A stretch of 17,153 bases of DNA from Sergeia podlipaevii (lineage: Eukaryota > Euglenozoa > Kinetoplastea > Trypanosomatida > Trypanosomatidae): positions 1-17,153 of the forward strand of contig JASANZ010001811.1 in assembly GCA_030849805.1 (NCBI GenBank). Reading direction: 5' to 3'. How positions within the stretch are numbered: the first letter of the stretch is position 1; each line of letters begins with the position of its first letter. The position numbers and the translations under genes are program-made. A model generated the notes under the pieces. The model was not told where the DNA came from. It ran no database searches and saw nothing but the letters and a program-made list of their open reading frames with translations. This document shows, piece by piece, positions 7,479 through 16,500 of the stretch.

Positions 7479-8106
7479 CGCCGCATGTTTGCTCTTCACT
7501 TTCCCCTCATTTCTTTTCCCCTTTTTTTCCCTTTTTCTTACAATCTCCCAATGAGTCGGAAATGCACACAAGCACCCGCCAACACACATGCACACACATT
7601 CTCACAAAGCCATTGAATTCACCGCCACACCACATCTGCGAGTCCTTCAATAAGGGCCTAAAACAAAAAGTATAAATCATCTAAATAAAATATAAAAAAA
7701 AAAAAGAAGAATCAATACTTGCGATCTATCGGACTACTGATTTGCTTTCTTATTTCTTTTTTTTTTTGGTCTCTCATCTCTCCTCCATATCTCCCTCTCC
7801 CTCTCTATCCTCTCTCTCTCTCTTGTACTAGAGAAAGAGGATATAGATAGATATATAAAGAGAAAAGAAATGTGGGTCTGTTTGCGTAGTCAGTAAATCA
7901 CAAAAAGGACAATTATTGTAATTTGGAAATTATACACAATAGAAAAAAAAAAAAAAAAACAATTAAATAGCTACCATAAAAAAAGTGTCTTTTTTCTCTC
8001 TCCCATCCCTCTCCCTCTCGCACACTCTTTACGGTGCCACATCACCAAACATGAAGGAAATAACCAAACAAAAAATAAATAAAAAGCGATCCGCATCTAA
8101 GAATCG

Positions 8107-8122
8107 TATATATATATATATA
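8107..8122. repeat. TA microsatellite just beyond a stop codon
   Basis: Eight TA units start about 20 bases after the stop codon of the AT-hook protein gene, at the beginning of its 3' UTR. Confidence 0.9.
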
Positions 8123-8140
8123 CATCCATTTCCTTTGCAG

Positions 8141-11100
8141 CTACAGCTCCTTGAGGCTCTCAACAAAAGTCTTATAGTAGACAAGCATGTCCAGAGGCGG
8201 CACCCATCGACCCCCATCCACCACACCATCCTGCTGTTGCTGCCTCTCCGCGGCTGCGGTCTGCGAGTAGTGCTGCCTCAGACGCGGGAAATGTGTCTCA
8301 AGCGGCGCAGGCAACTCGTTAAGATCCGCCACCTCGTAGCGCATGTCCTGCCTGCTTGCGTTGGTGGCTCCTATATGACGCCAGGCGTAGCGCTCTCCAA
8401 ACACTTCTCTAAAGACCTGATGTATCTCCGTGTAGAAACGTACGTAGGCCTCCTCCTCCACTCTTGCTTCTTGTTGAGCCAGCACACGCTCGAGGGTGCG
8501 GGTTGGGGAGATGCACGTGGCAGGGCGTCCCTGATCCGACTCGCTCCCATCGTCATCGAAGTCGTCACCGTTCACATGACCAACAGCCGTGTTACTGTGT
8601 GGCTTGCGTCTGATGACAGAAGAATGTGGTCGACCGCGCTTGCGGCCTGAAGCGATAGCTCCACTCATGCGGGTTATCAGGGCTGGCGAGAGCGCTGCGC
8701 TGAGTCGGGCACTTCCATACACATTCGGGGTTGACGAAAGCGCAACAGCGTGCTGAAGCGGAAGCTGCTGTGATTGAGCGACGCTATTGCCACTCATGGC
8801 TCCCGGCGTCGCTGCAGAGAGGGCGTGGCGAGCAGGCGTGACGGTATCCTCCGCAAGAGCCCCTACCGCTGTCGCACAAGCAGCGAAGCCGCTGCCGCTA
8901 CCGTGGGTGAGTTCAAAATGAGTAACACACAGGATCACATCCATGGGCAGCACACCGTGGTCTGCTGAATCATAACCTTTCAAGCGACGCAAGATAGCCC
9001 CAGAGGCGTGCACGAGCATCTGCCTGAGCTCCTTGGCATTTGACCAGTGTGGCGTCACAGCAGACTGATGCGGTCTCATGTCAGAAGATGAAGTGGGTAG
9101 AAGCACCCCGCTCGCCCTGCCTGGGGTGGAGAAGGAAAGAGGACCTGCGAGAAAAGACGGCGTCGCCGACACACGTGGCTCCGCGGTGGTGTCCACCATA
9201 GGCGCGGTGTTTGTCAACTGAGAGGCACCAGTGCCGCCGCTGCTGTAGTGGTGGCTGCTTGTGTCGAGTGGGTAGCTCCTCGAGGCGTCTGAGCCGCTCA
9301 CGATGACTGAGCTAACAGCGGAGTCGCCCTCGGCTTTCCTCTCGGTAGTGTCGTGAGAGGAAGAAGCCGAGAAGGAGGGGAAAAAGGCAACCTTATGAGC
9401 GTTCAGTGTCGCCAGCAGACTCTCACGTGTCCTACGCACCTCCTCCTGCGCCTTCTCTACCAGCTCCTTCACCTCATCGCTAACACGTGTTGACGGGGTG
9501 GCAAGAGCAGAGGTAGAAGAAGCAGATGCACGCCGTCCATGGCGCTGCTGCTGCCGGTGATTCTGCTGTTGATCCGGTGTGGTAGTGGTAGTGATGGTGG
9601 GGGTGCCGACGAGAGAAAGAGAATTATGTGTGGGGGGCGGTGAAGTGGCTGTGCCGCTGACTGTCTTCTCACCCAAGGAGGGAAGACTGCTGTAGCGCCT
9701 GCGTGCCCTCTGCCTCATGGGCTCCCCATCACAGCCGCACCCTTCGTTCTCTTCATCAATACGCTGCTGCTCCTGCCTGATGCTGCCGGGGGCGGGTGTA
9801 GGCTCTGGGGAAAGGCACAGCTCCTCCCGGGTGCCTTGATGATGAGAGTCCTTGGCATCCTTGTGAGCCAGCTCAAAGCAGTTCTCTATTGTAATGGGTG
9901 AAATAGAAGCGGTAATGGGAAAGTCTTGGTTCCGTCCGTCGGTGATCTGCGGTGTCGTATTCGTTGGTTGCATCATCAGTTTGTGATCACCCACGCTATG
10001 ATGATTGAGGTGCTGCTGCTGCTGCTCAATGTGTGCAGCATGATCAGCAGCGCTTGTGTTGGGCACTTCCTCAATGGCCATAATTGACGGAGAGACGCTC
10101 TCTAACGCGCGCAGCTGACGTTGTTGCTCTTGCTCTTGCTCTTGCTGCTGCTGCTGCTTTGATTCCTCCTCCCCCTTTTCTTTCTCAGCTTCTGCGTGAG
10201 AGGAGAAGTTTTCCTTTCCCAAGTACTCGCTGGCCTGCTGCTCCAGTTGTCCTGTCGTAGCGGCAGCAGTAAGGAGCTCAGGCTGAGACGTGCGGGACTC
10301 CGAAGTCACAGCGTCCCCTCTTAGGCGGCGGAGCGGGGTAGGCGTGGCGCCGCTCACCAGAAGCATCGAGCCAAATGCTGAGTTTCCAGACACCATCATA
10401 GAGTCGTGAGGGGTAGTAAAGCCAGTAAGAGCATCAGACAGGCGAGTTCCAGACGCAGAGGTCACAGGTGCAGCCGTTGCAGCAGAAATCTCCTCGACTC
10501 CTCCTGCCTTCTCGGGTACTTGTTCATCCTCCTCCGTAACGACGCGCAAGGGAAACGCGCGGTACCCCATTGCGACGCTATCCACGTCAAGGCTGATGCC
10601 GCCGACAGCACCTGTCGCTGTCACGTCATCCTCACGATGATGAGGTGCCTCACCAGCACTCTCCATTTGGCGTGTCATCTTGCTGGCCCCTATTACCACA
10701 TCGCTAGCGGAACCCACGTAGACGCCAGCGATGGGGCGAGGGAGCGGGCTCATAATACTCTCCCCCTCTTCCTCCTCCATCGTCATCTTCGCAGTACCGT
10801 GGGTGCCTGTGTGAGACCCCTCCACTGTCGCACCAGCGTCACCCTCCTCCACCACAACACCCGGGCCTGGCGGAAGTGTTGTCAGGAGCTGCGGGCGTTG
10901 ACGCCACTTCGAGGAAGAAGAAGAAGAAGACATCATCGCCGCCATGACAGTGGCCTCCATCTTGCCATGCGTGGCATCGCCCACCTCATCAGCACAATCA
11001 AGAGAGTGGCTGGGGCTAGCCAAAACGATGGAGTGTGATGCGCGGTGTCCCTCCTCCCTCAGCACCGCTGGCTTCTCCACCACAAGCGCCTTGGCAACGT

Positions 11101-12235
11101 CTTCAAAGAGACTGCCGTCATTCTCGTGGATGGTTGCCGTCGCTGTAGGGGCTGCGGCTTCGTTTTGACGGCCGCCCAGCTGAGAGAAAGCTGCCACCTT
11201 GGGCACCTCAACACCATCATCGTCATTATCATCGTTCGCAGACGAAGCATGAGCGGAGAGAAAGCTCATGGCCGTCTGCGAGCTGTCACTGGGCAAGCGG
11301 GAGAGCACAAAGGCGCGGCGCGGGGGCGGGGTAGACGACGTCGCAGCAGACTTGCCGACACTCCTGTCAGTGTGAGTAATGGGCTGCTGGAAAGGATCTT
11401 CAATTTCTGGCAAACGGCTCAGGCTCTCCTCCTCCTCCTCCTCTGTCTGAAACGCTTCTTCTTCCATCACCTCCACGCGGGTCACCTCCTCCTCGCGAGT
11501 CTGTGTGTTCTGATAGGCGTAAGGGAGCGCATCGGCCTCATCGTAACTGTCAAGAGGGTCCAGCCGAGGTGCCGGAGATGCCGCCCGGCTTCTAGACACC
11601 GCAGTAGCCATACTGCTGGTGGTGTAGTGCGTCTTTCCTTCCTGCTGCATCTGCTGCTGCACCACCACTGACCCAGTCATAGTGATCGTCGTTGCCATCA
11701 TCGTCATCATTGTTGTCGCATCAGCGTTGTGCGGTGAATGATGCTCCTCCTCTGTGAATTCTGCGTTATCTGTCCGAGTGAACTGCATAACGGTGCTCTC
11801 ATCCACGTACAAGGGCTCCAGGTCTTCTTCCTCCTCTCCTCCGTAGCGAGCACGATGACGAGAATTGTCTCTAGCAGCTGAGCTCGACATTCTGCCGCGC
11901 GCGGTCCTGCCATGCAGGTGAGAGTGCTGAGCATTGCTGTTGCTCTGCTGCGTGAGGCTGCGATGTAGTGAAGAAGTTGCACTTTCTGGCTTACTCAAGC
12001 ATGTGCCACCAGCGCTAAATGTCTTCGTACCGCCGACGGCACCTGTGGGAAGAGAAAGAAGAAGATTTACATCACGCGGAGTGAAGGGAGAGGGCGAGAC
12101 GTGTCTGTGTTGACTAGCCGGCGCGCTGTCAAGGCATGGCTGCGTGTCCAGTCGAATTGCCCGACGTGGGGGAACCTGCGAAAGCGAGTCTTCCGTGTCC
12201 CGGTGAAGCGAGTGCAGTGGTGGGCGTGAGCTCAT
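8141..12235 (-). CDS. Large, mostly disordered AT-hook protein of unknown function
   Basis: I do not recognise this 1364-residue protein. Most of it is low complexity: Ser/Thr-, Gln- and Glu-rich, with acidic runs near residues 140-150 and 260-270 and a Gln/Glu repeat around 10115-10160. Three parts look ordered. A short helix lies at about 920-945. A hydrophobic segment lies at about 1064-1113, containing LRQMLVHASGAILRRL and MDVILCVTHFEL. The C-terminal block at about 1235-1364 has amphipathic helices and aromatic residues (VRFYTEIHQVFREVF, ERYAWRHIG) and ends in a hydrophobic helix. Residues 1197-1203 read GRKRGRP, an AT-hook core for minor-groove DNA binding, followed by more Arg/Lys that could serve as a nuclear-localisation signal. 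A nuclear, chromatin-linked role is therefore plausible, but this is inference. The ATG at 12233-12235 follows a purine- and CAA-rich leader with no earlier ATG after the predicted splice acceptor. It ends in TAG. Confidence 0.8.
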   Translation of the reverse strand: MSSRPPLHSLHRDTEDSLSQVPPRRAIRLDTQPCLDSAPASQHRHVSPSPFTPRDVNLLLSLPTGAVGGTKTFSAGGTCLSKPESATSSLHRSLTQQSNSNAQHSHLHGRTARGRMSSSAARDNSRHRARYGGEEEEDLEPLYVDESTVMQFTRTDNAEFTEEEHHSPHNADATTMMTMMATTITMTGSVVVQQQMQQEGKTHYTTSSMATAVSRSRAASPAPRLDPLDSYDEADALPYAYQNTQTREEEVTRVEVMEEEAFQTEEEEEESLSRLPEIEDPFQQPITHTDRSVGKSAATSSTPPPRRAFVLSRLPSDSSQTAMSFLSAHASSANDDNDDDGVEVPKVAAFSQLGGRQNEAAAPTATATIHENDGSLFEDVAKALVVEKPAVLREEGHRASHSIVLASPSHSLDCADEVGDATHGKMEATVMAAMMSSSSSSSKWRQRPQLLTTLPPGPGVVVEEGDAGATVEGSHTGTHGTAKMTMEEEEGESIMSPLPRPIAGVYVGSASDVVIGASKMTRQMESAGEAPHHREDDVTATGAVGGISLDVDSVAMGYRAFPLRVVTEEDEQVPEKAGGVEEISAATAAPVTSASGTRLSDALTGFTTPHDSMMVSGNSAFGSMLLVSGATPTPLRRLRGDAVTSESRTSQPELLTAAATTGQLEQQASEYLGKENFSSHAEAEKEKGEEESKQQQQQEQEQEQQRQLRALESVSPSIMAIEEVPNTSAADHAAHIEQQQQHLNHHSVGDHKLMMQPTNTTPQITDGRNQDFPITASISPITIENCFELAHKDAKDSHHQGTREELCLSPEPTPAPGSIRQEQQRIDEENEGCGCDGEPMRQRARRRYSSLPSLGEKTVSGTATSPPPTHNSLSLVGTPTITTTTTPDQQQNHRQQQRHGRRASASSTSALATPSTRVSDEVKELVEKAQEEVRRTRESLLATLNAHKVAFFPSFSASSSHDTTERKAEGDSAVSSVIVSGSDASRSYPLDTSSHHYSSGGTGASQLTNTAPMVDTTAEPRVSATPSFLAGPLSFSTPGRASGVLLPTSSSDMRPHQSAVTPHWSNAKELRQMLVHASGAILRRLKGYDSADHGVLPMDVILCVTHFELTHGSGSGFAACATAVGALAEDTVTPARHALSAATPGAMSGNSVAQSQQLPLQHAVALSSTPNVYGSARLSAALSPALITRMSGAIASGRKRGRPHSSVIRRKPHSNTAVGHVNGDDFDDDGSESDQGRPATCISPTRTLERVLAQQEARVEEEAYVRFYTEIHQVFREVFGERYAWRHIGATNASRQDMRYEVADLNELPAPLETHFPRLRQHYSQTAAAERQQQQDGVVDGGRWVPPLDMLVYYKTFVESLKEL

Positions 12236-12250
12236 CTTTCTTTCTTTTTT

Positions 12251-12265
12251 GTTGTTGTTGTTGTT
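12251..12265. repeat. GTT array (CAA repeat in the 5' UTR)
   Basis: Five GTT units. In the transcript they read as AAC/CAA repeats about 15 bases before the start codon of the AT-hook protein gene. Confidence 0.9.
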
Positions 12266-12320
12266 GTGATTGTCGCTGCTCCAAACGTTTCAATAGACGC
12301 AATGTTACTTTCTCCCTTTT

Positions 12321-12371
12321 CTTTTTTAAAATGAGGTCAAAAAAAAAAAAAAAANAAAAAAAAAAAAAAAA
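12321..12371 (-). promoter_or_regulatory. Predicted spliced-leader acceptor of the AT-hook protein gene
   Basis: A homopolymer of about 33 T on the coding strand (12339-12371, with one undetermined base at 12355) is followed by the first AG at 12321-12322. The resulting 5' UTR would be about 85 nt. It is purine-rich, contains a CAA array next to the start codon and has no upstream ATG. Confidence 0.55.
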
Positions 12372-12999
12372 CTTCCTTCCTTTGCTAAATATATAATGAA
12401 TCTAACCGTTGTACAGATCTATGAGCTCAAGCAAGCGGAATCCCTCAGAAACAAAAAATGAAAATAGCGATTTTCTATTGTTGTGGCTTGTATATCGCGT
12501 GTTCCTATGTTCCTTCTACTTGCTGAACGATATGTATTGTGTGGCTCTCCTCCTCTCCCTTTTTTTTCCTTTTTTTTTACTTTTTCGCACTATATCTAAA
12601 AGACTCAGTCTCGTCCGTGACAGCTGCTCTCTAATCTCTCTGACAATCTATACTTTGTCCTTTTTTTTTCTCTTTCTACTTTTTTCTTCCTTATCAGCAA
12701 GAATAACTTGCAAAACAACAAAGAAAAAAAAAACTTTTGTTTGGTGCATAGAGGAATATAAGAAAAGAAAAAAAAAAAAAGAGGAGGTAAGGATAGTGAA
12801 AAAAGCAAAATGTGTATATATAAATATATATATATAATAGAGATCAGGCGTAGTGGGCTGTTATGGTTCGTTAATCACTTCTTTTTTTTGAGTGACCGTA
12901 AAAGATAGCGCCATCTGTGTGTCTTGTACGTACCTGATAGAAAGAAAAAAAGAAAAAAAAAAGGAAGAGCCCCCATTGTAAGTGACTTTTTTTTTGGCT

Positions 13000-13068
13000 G
13001 TTGTTGTTGTTGTTGTTGTTGTTTGTAATAAAAATAATAATAATAAGTAGTAGTAGTAGTAGTAGTAG
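13000..13068. repeat. Composite trinucleotide cluster (GTT)8, TAA, (TAG)7
   Basis: Eight GTT units (13000-13023), then a short TAA array, then seven TAG units (13048-13068) within 70 bases, in the 3' UTR/spacer downstream of the CxxC protein gene. Confidence 0.9.
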
Positions 13069-13542
13069 TGGAAAACAGTACATCACATCTCATCCGCAAA
13101 CAATCGGTTTTTCCTTTAAAAGGGAGGAAGGATATATTCTTCTCAAAGATGTTTTTAAAAAAAGGGGGAACTTCCTTTTACTCTTAAAGATGTTGATTAC
13201 ATGTTCCTGGAACCTTCACATAATATGTTTTCCCTCAAAAAAAAAAAAAAATAGTCAAGCAAGAAAAATAAAAGGTAAGCAGAATTTCAAAAACGGGAAA
13301 AAGAAGATGAAAATTGAAGAGAAAACACATAACTCAACTCTCTATGTACATAAACAATGGCAACCAACAGCACAAAAGAAATGAAAGGTTGCAGAGACGA
13401 CTCAGAAAAAAAAAAAAAACTGTCCATTCCAATACATTTTCCAACCACACTCATATATATTTGCAAGATGCGATCCTCCATGACGTCATCAGACTCACGT
13501 ATATACACGCATACACACACACGCTGCAACACCTGTAGTCGA

Positions 13543-16500
13543 TTACAATTTCCTAAAGCCGCCATCTCCAAGTCTGCTCTGGTGTGGCTGCAGCCCTTGA
13601 GCACGCCCCCCATTCCTCTGGAAGGTGAGCATTGGCGACGATATCATTTTTATGCCATAGACGTTACGTGGCACCACAGTCTTCTTCACACGAGACGCAT
13701 ATGGGTCTCGGCGTGCCATAAGTGGAGAGTTTGCGTATCTCAGTGGTGAATACATGCCCGTAATAGTGGTGGTGTTGAGAGATACAACGTGCGCGCTGAG
13801 TGGACCAGATTGCTGCTGTTGTAGTAGTTGTAACTGATGTTGCTGCAATAGCTGCTTCCGGGAAGCCGTCATCCACGGCCGCTGAGAGTGTTGACCGTTA
13901 GGTCCATAAACAACACCGCCTGCTCTCCGGTAAAGACGGTTGGCGCGATTGTTGAAGACGCGGCGTGCACCCATCGACCAATTACGACGCTGCTGTGACG
14001 ATCCATACGTGTAGGTAGGACTCCTCTGCTGCTGGTTCTGTTGTTGTTGCTGCTGGTGAAGAAGCTGGGGATCAAGAGATCTACCACCCACGTTGAGGTC
14101 CGCCATCATGCTTCCTCCCATCAAATGCTGCTGGTAAAGGCGGTGCGCAGCTGATAGCGAAGAGTGTGAGCCAGGGAAATGTGCGGAGTAACCTGGAGAG
14201 ACCCTTCTAGCGATACCGTTGTTTCCACGAAATCGCATCATAGTCGAGAGCAACTGACGCTCTAGCTTCTTCATCTCTTCCGGAGTAGTGGCACGGCGGT
14301 CAACAGGCGCGCGCAGGCTTTCATTGCTTCTTGCGGCACTCAGGCGCTTCGCATGGCCAAAACTAGGCATTGTAGACAAAAGGGAGAGCCCCGCTCCGGC
14401 GGCAGAGCGATTTGTAGAGCTACCCATCGTGACGTCACGCGAGGGCACAAGGGTATGCAGCACCAGCGGTGCGATAACCTCCATACCTGCAGCAAGTGCT
14501 AGCTGCCGGTTCGCCGTGGAGCTATTCGCAAAAGGGAGAGATGTGCAGCTGCTCAACATACTATTCAGACCACTATTGCCGCCGTAGCTGTTGGCATTGG
14601 CTTCAGCACCAGGCTGAAAAAATGGTGTCTCGTTGTTGCCCAATGGGTTGAGCCTTTCCTGAGTCTGAGAGGCACGCTTCTGGAGGTGTGCACCTCCACC
14701 GCCAGACACGTTCTGGCGTGGTACCTGAAGGCCAACACCGCCAATACCAATACCACCGATGGTAAAGAAGCTGTTCTCATTTTTGCCAGCTCCAATACTG
14801 CCGGCGCCGCTCTCCTCCATATAAATGCCAGGGGCAACCCTCCCGAGCCCCATTGAAGAATTCGCGTTATGTGAATTCTGCTGTCGTCGCTGATGGATGC
14901 TCCGCGCCGTGGATGACAGAGAAGGGTTCAGTGCAGTCCGTGTGGGACTACTCTTCGTAGACAAGGGTGCTACCACGGGGCCCCACAGTCGCCTCTGATG
15001 CTGCCGCTGTCCTTGCGGCTGCTTCTGCTGCTGATACTTCAGTCGGGCGGGATATGTTGAGGACGGTGCAATGGGTCTCTTGAAGGGCTGCATCTGCAGC
15101 TGTGACTGAGAAAGCTCAACTGGAGGTAGCGTGGGTACCGTGAGCAGCGCTATGGAGTGCGTAGAGGGACTGCGAGCAGATCGTTCTGATGGAACGTGCA
15201 GCTGCCCAGACGTGTATCCATGCCGCCCGCCGCTGTTTGATAAATTGGCGCTGCTGTAGTTATTGCTGTCCAGAACGGGCATAGATCCAAAGTTATAGGT
15301 AGACGGCACAAGTGACTGTCGCCGTACGGTGGAAGCTTGCCTCTCCCTCTCCCTGGTCGTCGTGGCAGTCGATACGTCATCGACAGTAGAGGCACCGCCT
15401 GTGTGTGAGCGACTTGAGTGGATCCTGCCATACGACGTGGATTCTGTAGTGAACTCATCACCTGACCCACCACTACCACTCCTCCCCAATGCAACGTTCG
15501 CACTAGCCGCTGCTGATGGATGCCCTCCCTTCTGCTTCGCCCCAACACTGGTACCACCGCCTCCTCTTCCGCTCGCATCAGGCGGGACGGTAGATCGCCT
15601 AGCGGTCAGCTCGCTAACATCCGCGGCACCATCTTTGGCAAACTGCGAGCTCGCAGCACCACCGTCACCGCCGCCATCACCATAACGCTTCTCTGCTTCT
15701 TTGCTATACACAGCCGCTCTAAAGGGTGTTGTCACAGATCCAAGGATGCCATTAGAGGTGCCTCGTGCCTTTGAAGAACCGCTCTGGGTTGGCGGTGAAG
15801 GCAGCAGGGGGTTCGTTGTGGACAGCACACTCCTAGGCAGCGTACTCACCAGCGTCCCGTCACAGCTATCCGATTCCGCTAATTCACCGCCGTTCCATCT
15901 ATTCGCCTCAGCCGCGGCCTCTATCATGCGCTTGAACTGTCGCAACTCCTCGAGCTCCGCGTTGTGATCGCGCAGCTTCTCTTCGTAAGCCTGAACAGTG
16001 TCGCGCAGCCTGCTGAGCTCCTGCTCCTCCTCGGCTGCGTTTTGATGGTGATGATAATCTTCAGCCCCTTCTGCGGCATCACGCACCACCTCATCCTCCG
16101 TGTGTGTGCCTTGAAGGCCCTTGGCTTTGGTCCCCTTGGCCATACTCTTGTCACTTTTCGTTACCGCTGACTTGCCCGTCTCCTGCAGAGCCGCATCTGT
16201 CTTGAGCTGCCCCTCCTTGGTCTTGTTCTTGTCGCCCTTCTTCCGCTTCTCATTATTCGCAGCAGCAGCAGCACCGGTGCCTTCACCTACCGAAGCCTCT
16301 GTGCTCCCCTTCTTTGCATTGCCCTTCTCGCCATCGACCACACGCCTCGTCTTTGAAAAAGAACTTACATCTTCCTTATGAGTAGGCGTGAAATCCCTTT
16401 GCTTTGCCTTGCCCTTGCTCCTGTCCTTTCCTCTCTTCGACGGTGATGCTGTGGGAGCAGCAGCAGCGGCGGCAGCAGCGGCGGCAGCAGCAGCAGCAAG

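Larger units (their letters stand above)
6646..8140. other. Spacer between AT-hook protein and methyltransferase genes
   Basis: About 1.5 kb of AT-rich DNA without a gene. It holds a TA array directly after the stop of the upstream gene (about 8107-8122), an A run of 17 near 7943-7959, a pyrimidine block followed by a purine block at about 7741-7900, a CTAT array at about 7457-7478, TA arrays near 7302-7317 and an 11-unit TAA array at 6713-6745. The last lies close to the polypyrimidine tract of the methyltransferase gene. Confidence 0.7.
12236..13542. other. Spacer between the CxxC and AT-hook protein genes
   Basis: AT-rich spacer with GTT, TAA and TAG trinucleotide arrays at 13000-13068, many A/T homopolymers, a TA array near 12815-12836 and a GTT array at 12251-12265 in the predicted 5' UTR of the next gene. 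The 142-codon plus-strand frame at 12409-12837 is a Leu/Phe/Lys-rich product of the homopolymers and runs against the direction of all other genes, so I do not call it. Confidence 0.7.

Noticed and set aside
7985..8650. 221-codon plus-strand open frame
   Set aside because: Most of it is the antisense shadow of the AT-hook protein C-terminus and the rest is spacer microsatellite.
12409..12837. 142-codon plus-strand open frame in the spacer
   Set aside because: Composition is Leu/Phe/Lys runs produced by T and A homopolymers, it opposes the direction of all four genes, and no family is recognisable.
13000..13068. CRISPR-like or minisatellite array
   Set aside because: These are simple trinucleotide microsatellites with no spacers.
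13480..13489. Perfect palindrome ATGACGTCAT resembling a cyclic-AMP response element, and a similar 12-bp palindrome at 14428-14439
   Set aside because: Trypanosomatids use polycistronic transcription and lack CREB-type gene promoters; one copy lies in a 3' UTR and the other in coding sequence. Chance palindromes are expected at this length.
13287..13613. 108-codon minus-strand frame with an ATG overlapping the end of the CxxC protein gene
   Set aside because: It overlaps the longer gene in another frame and continues into A/T homopolymers; there is no acceptor signal of its own.
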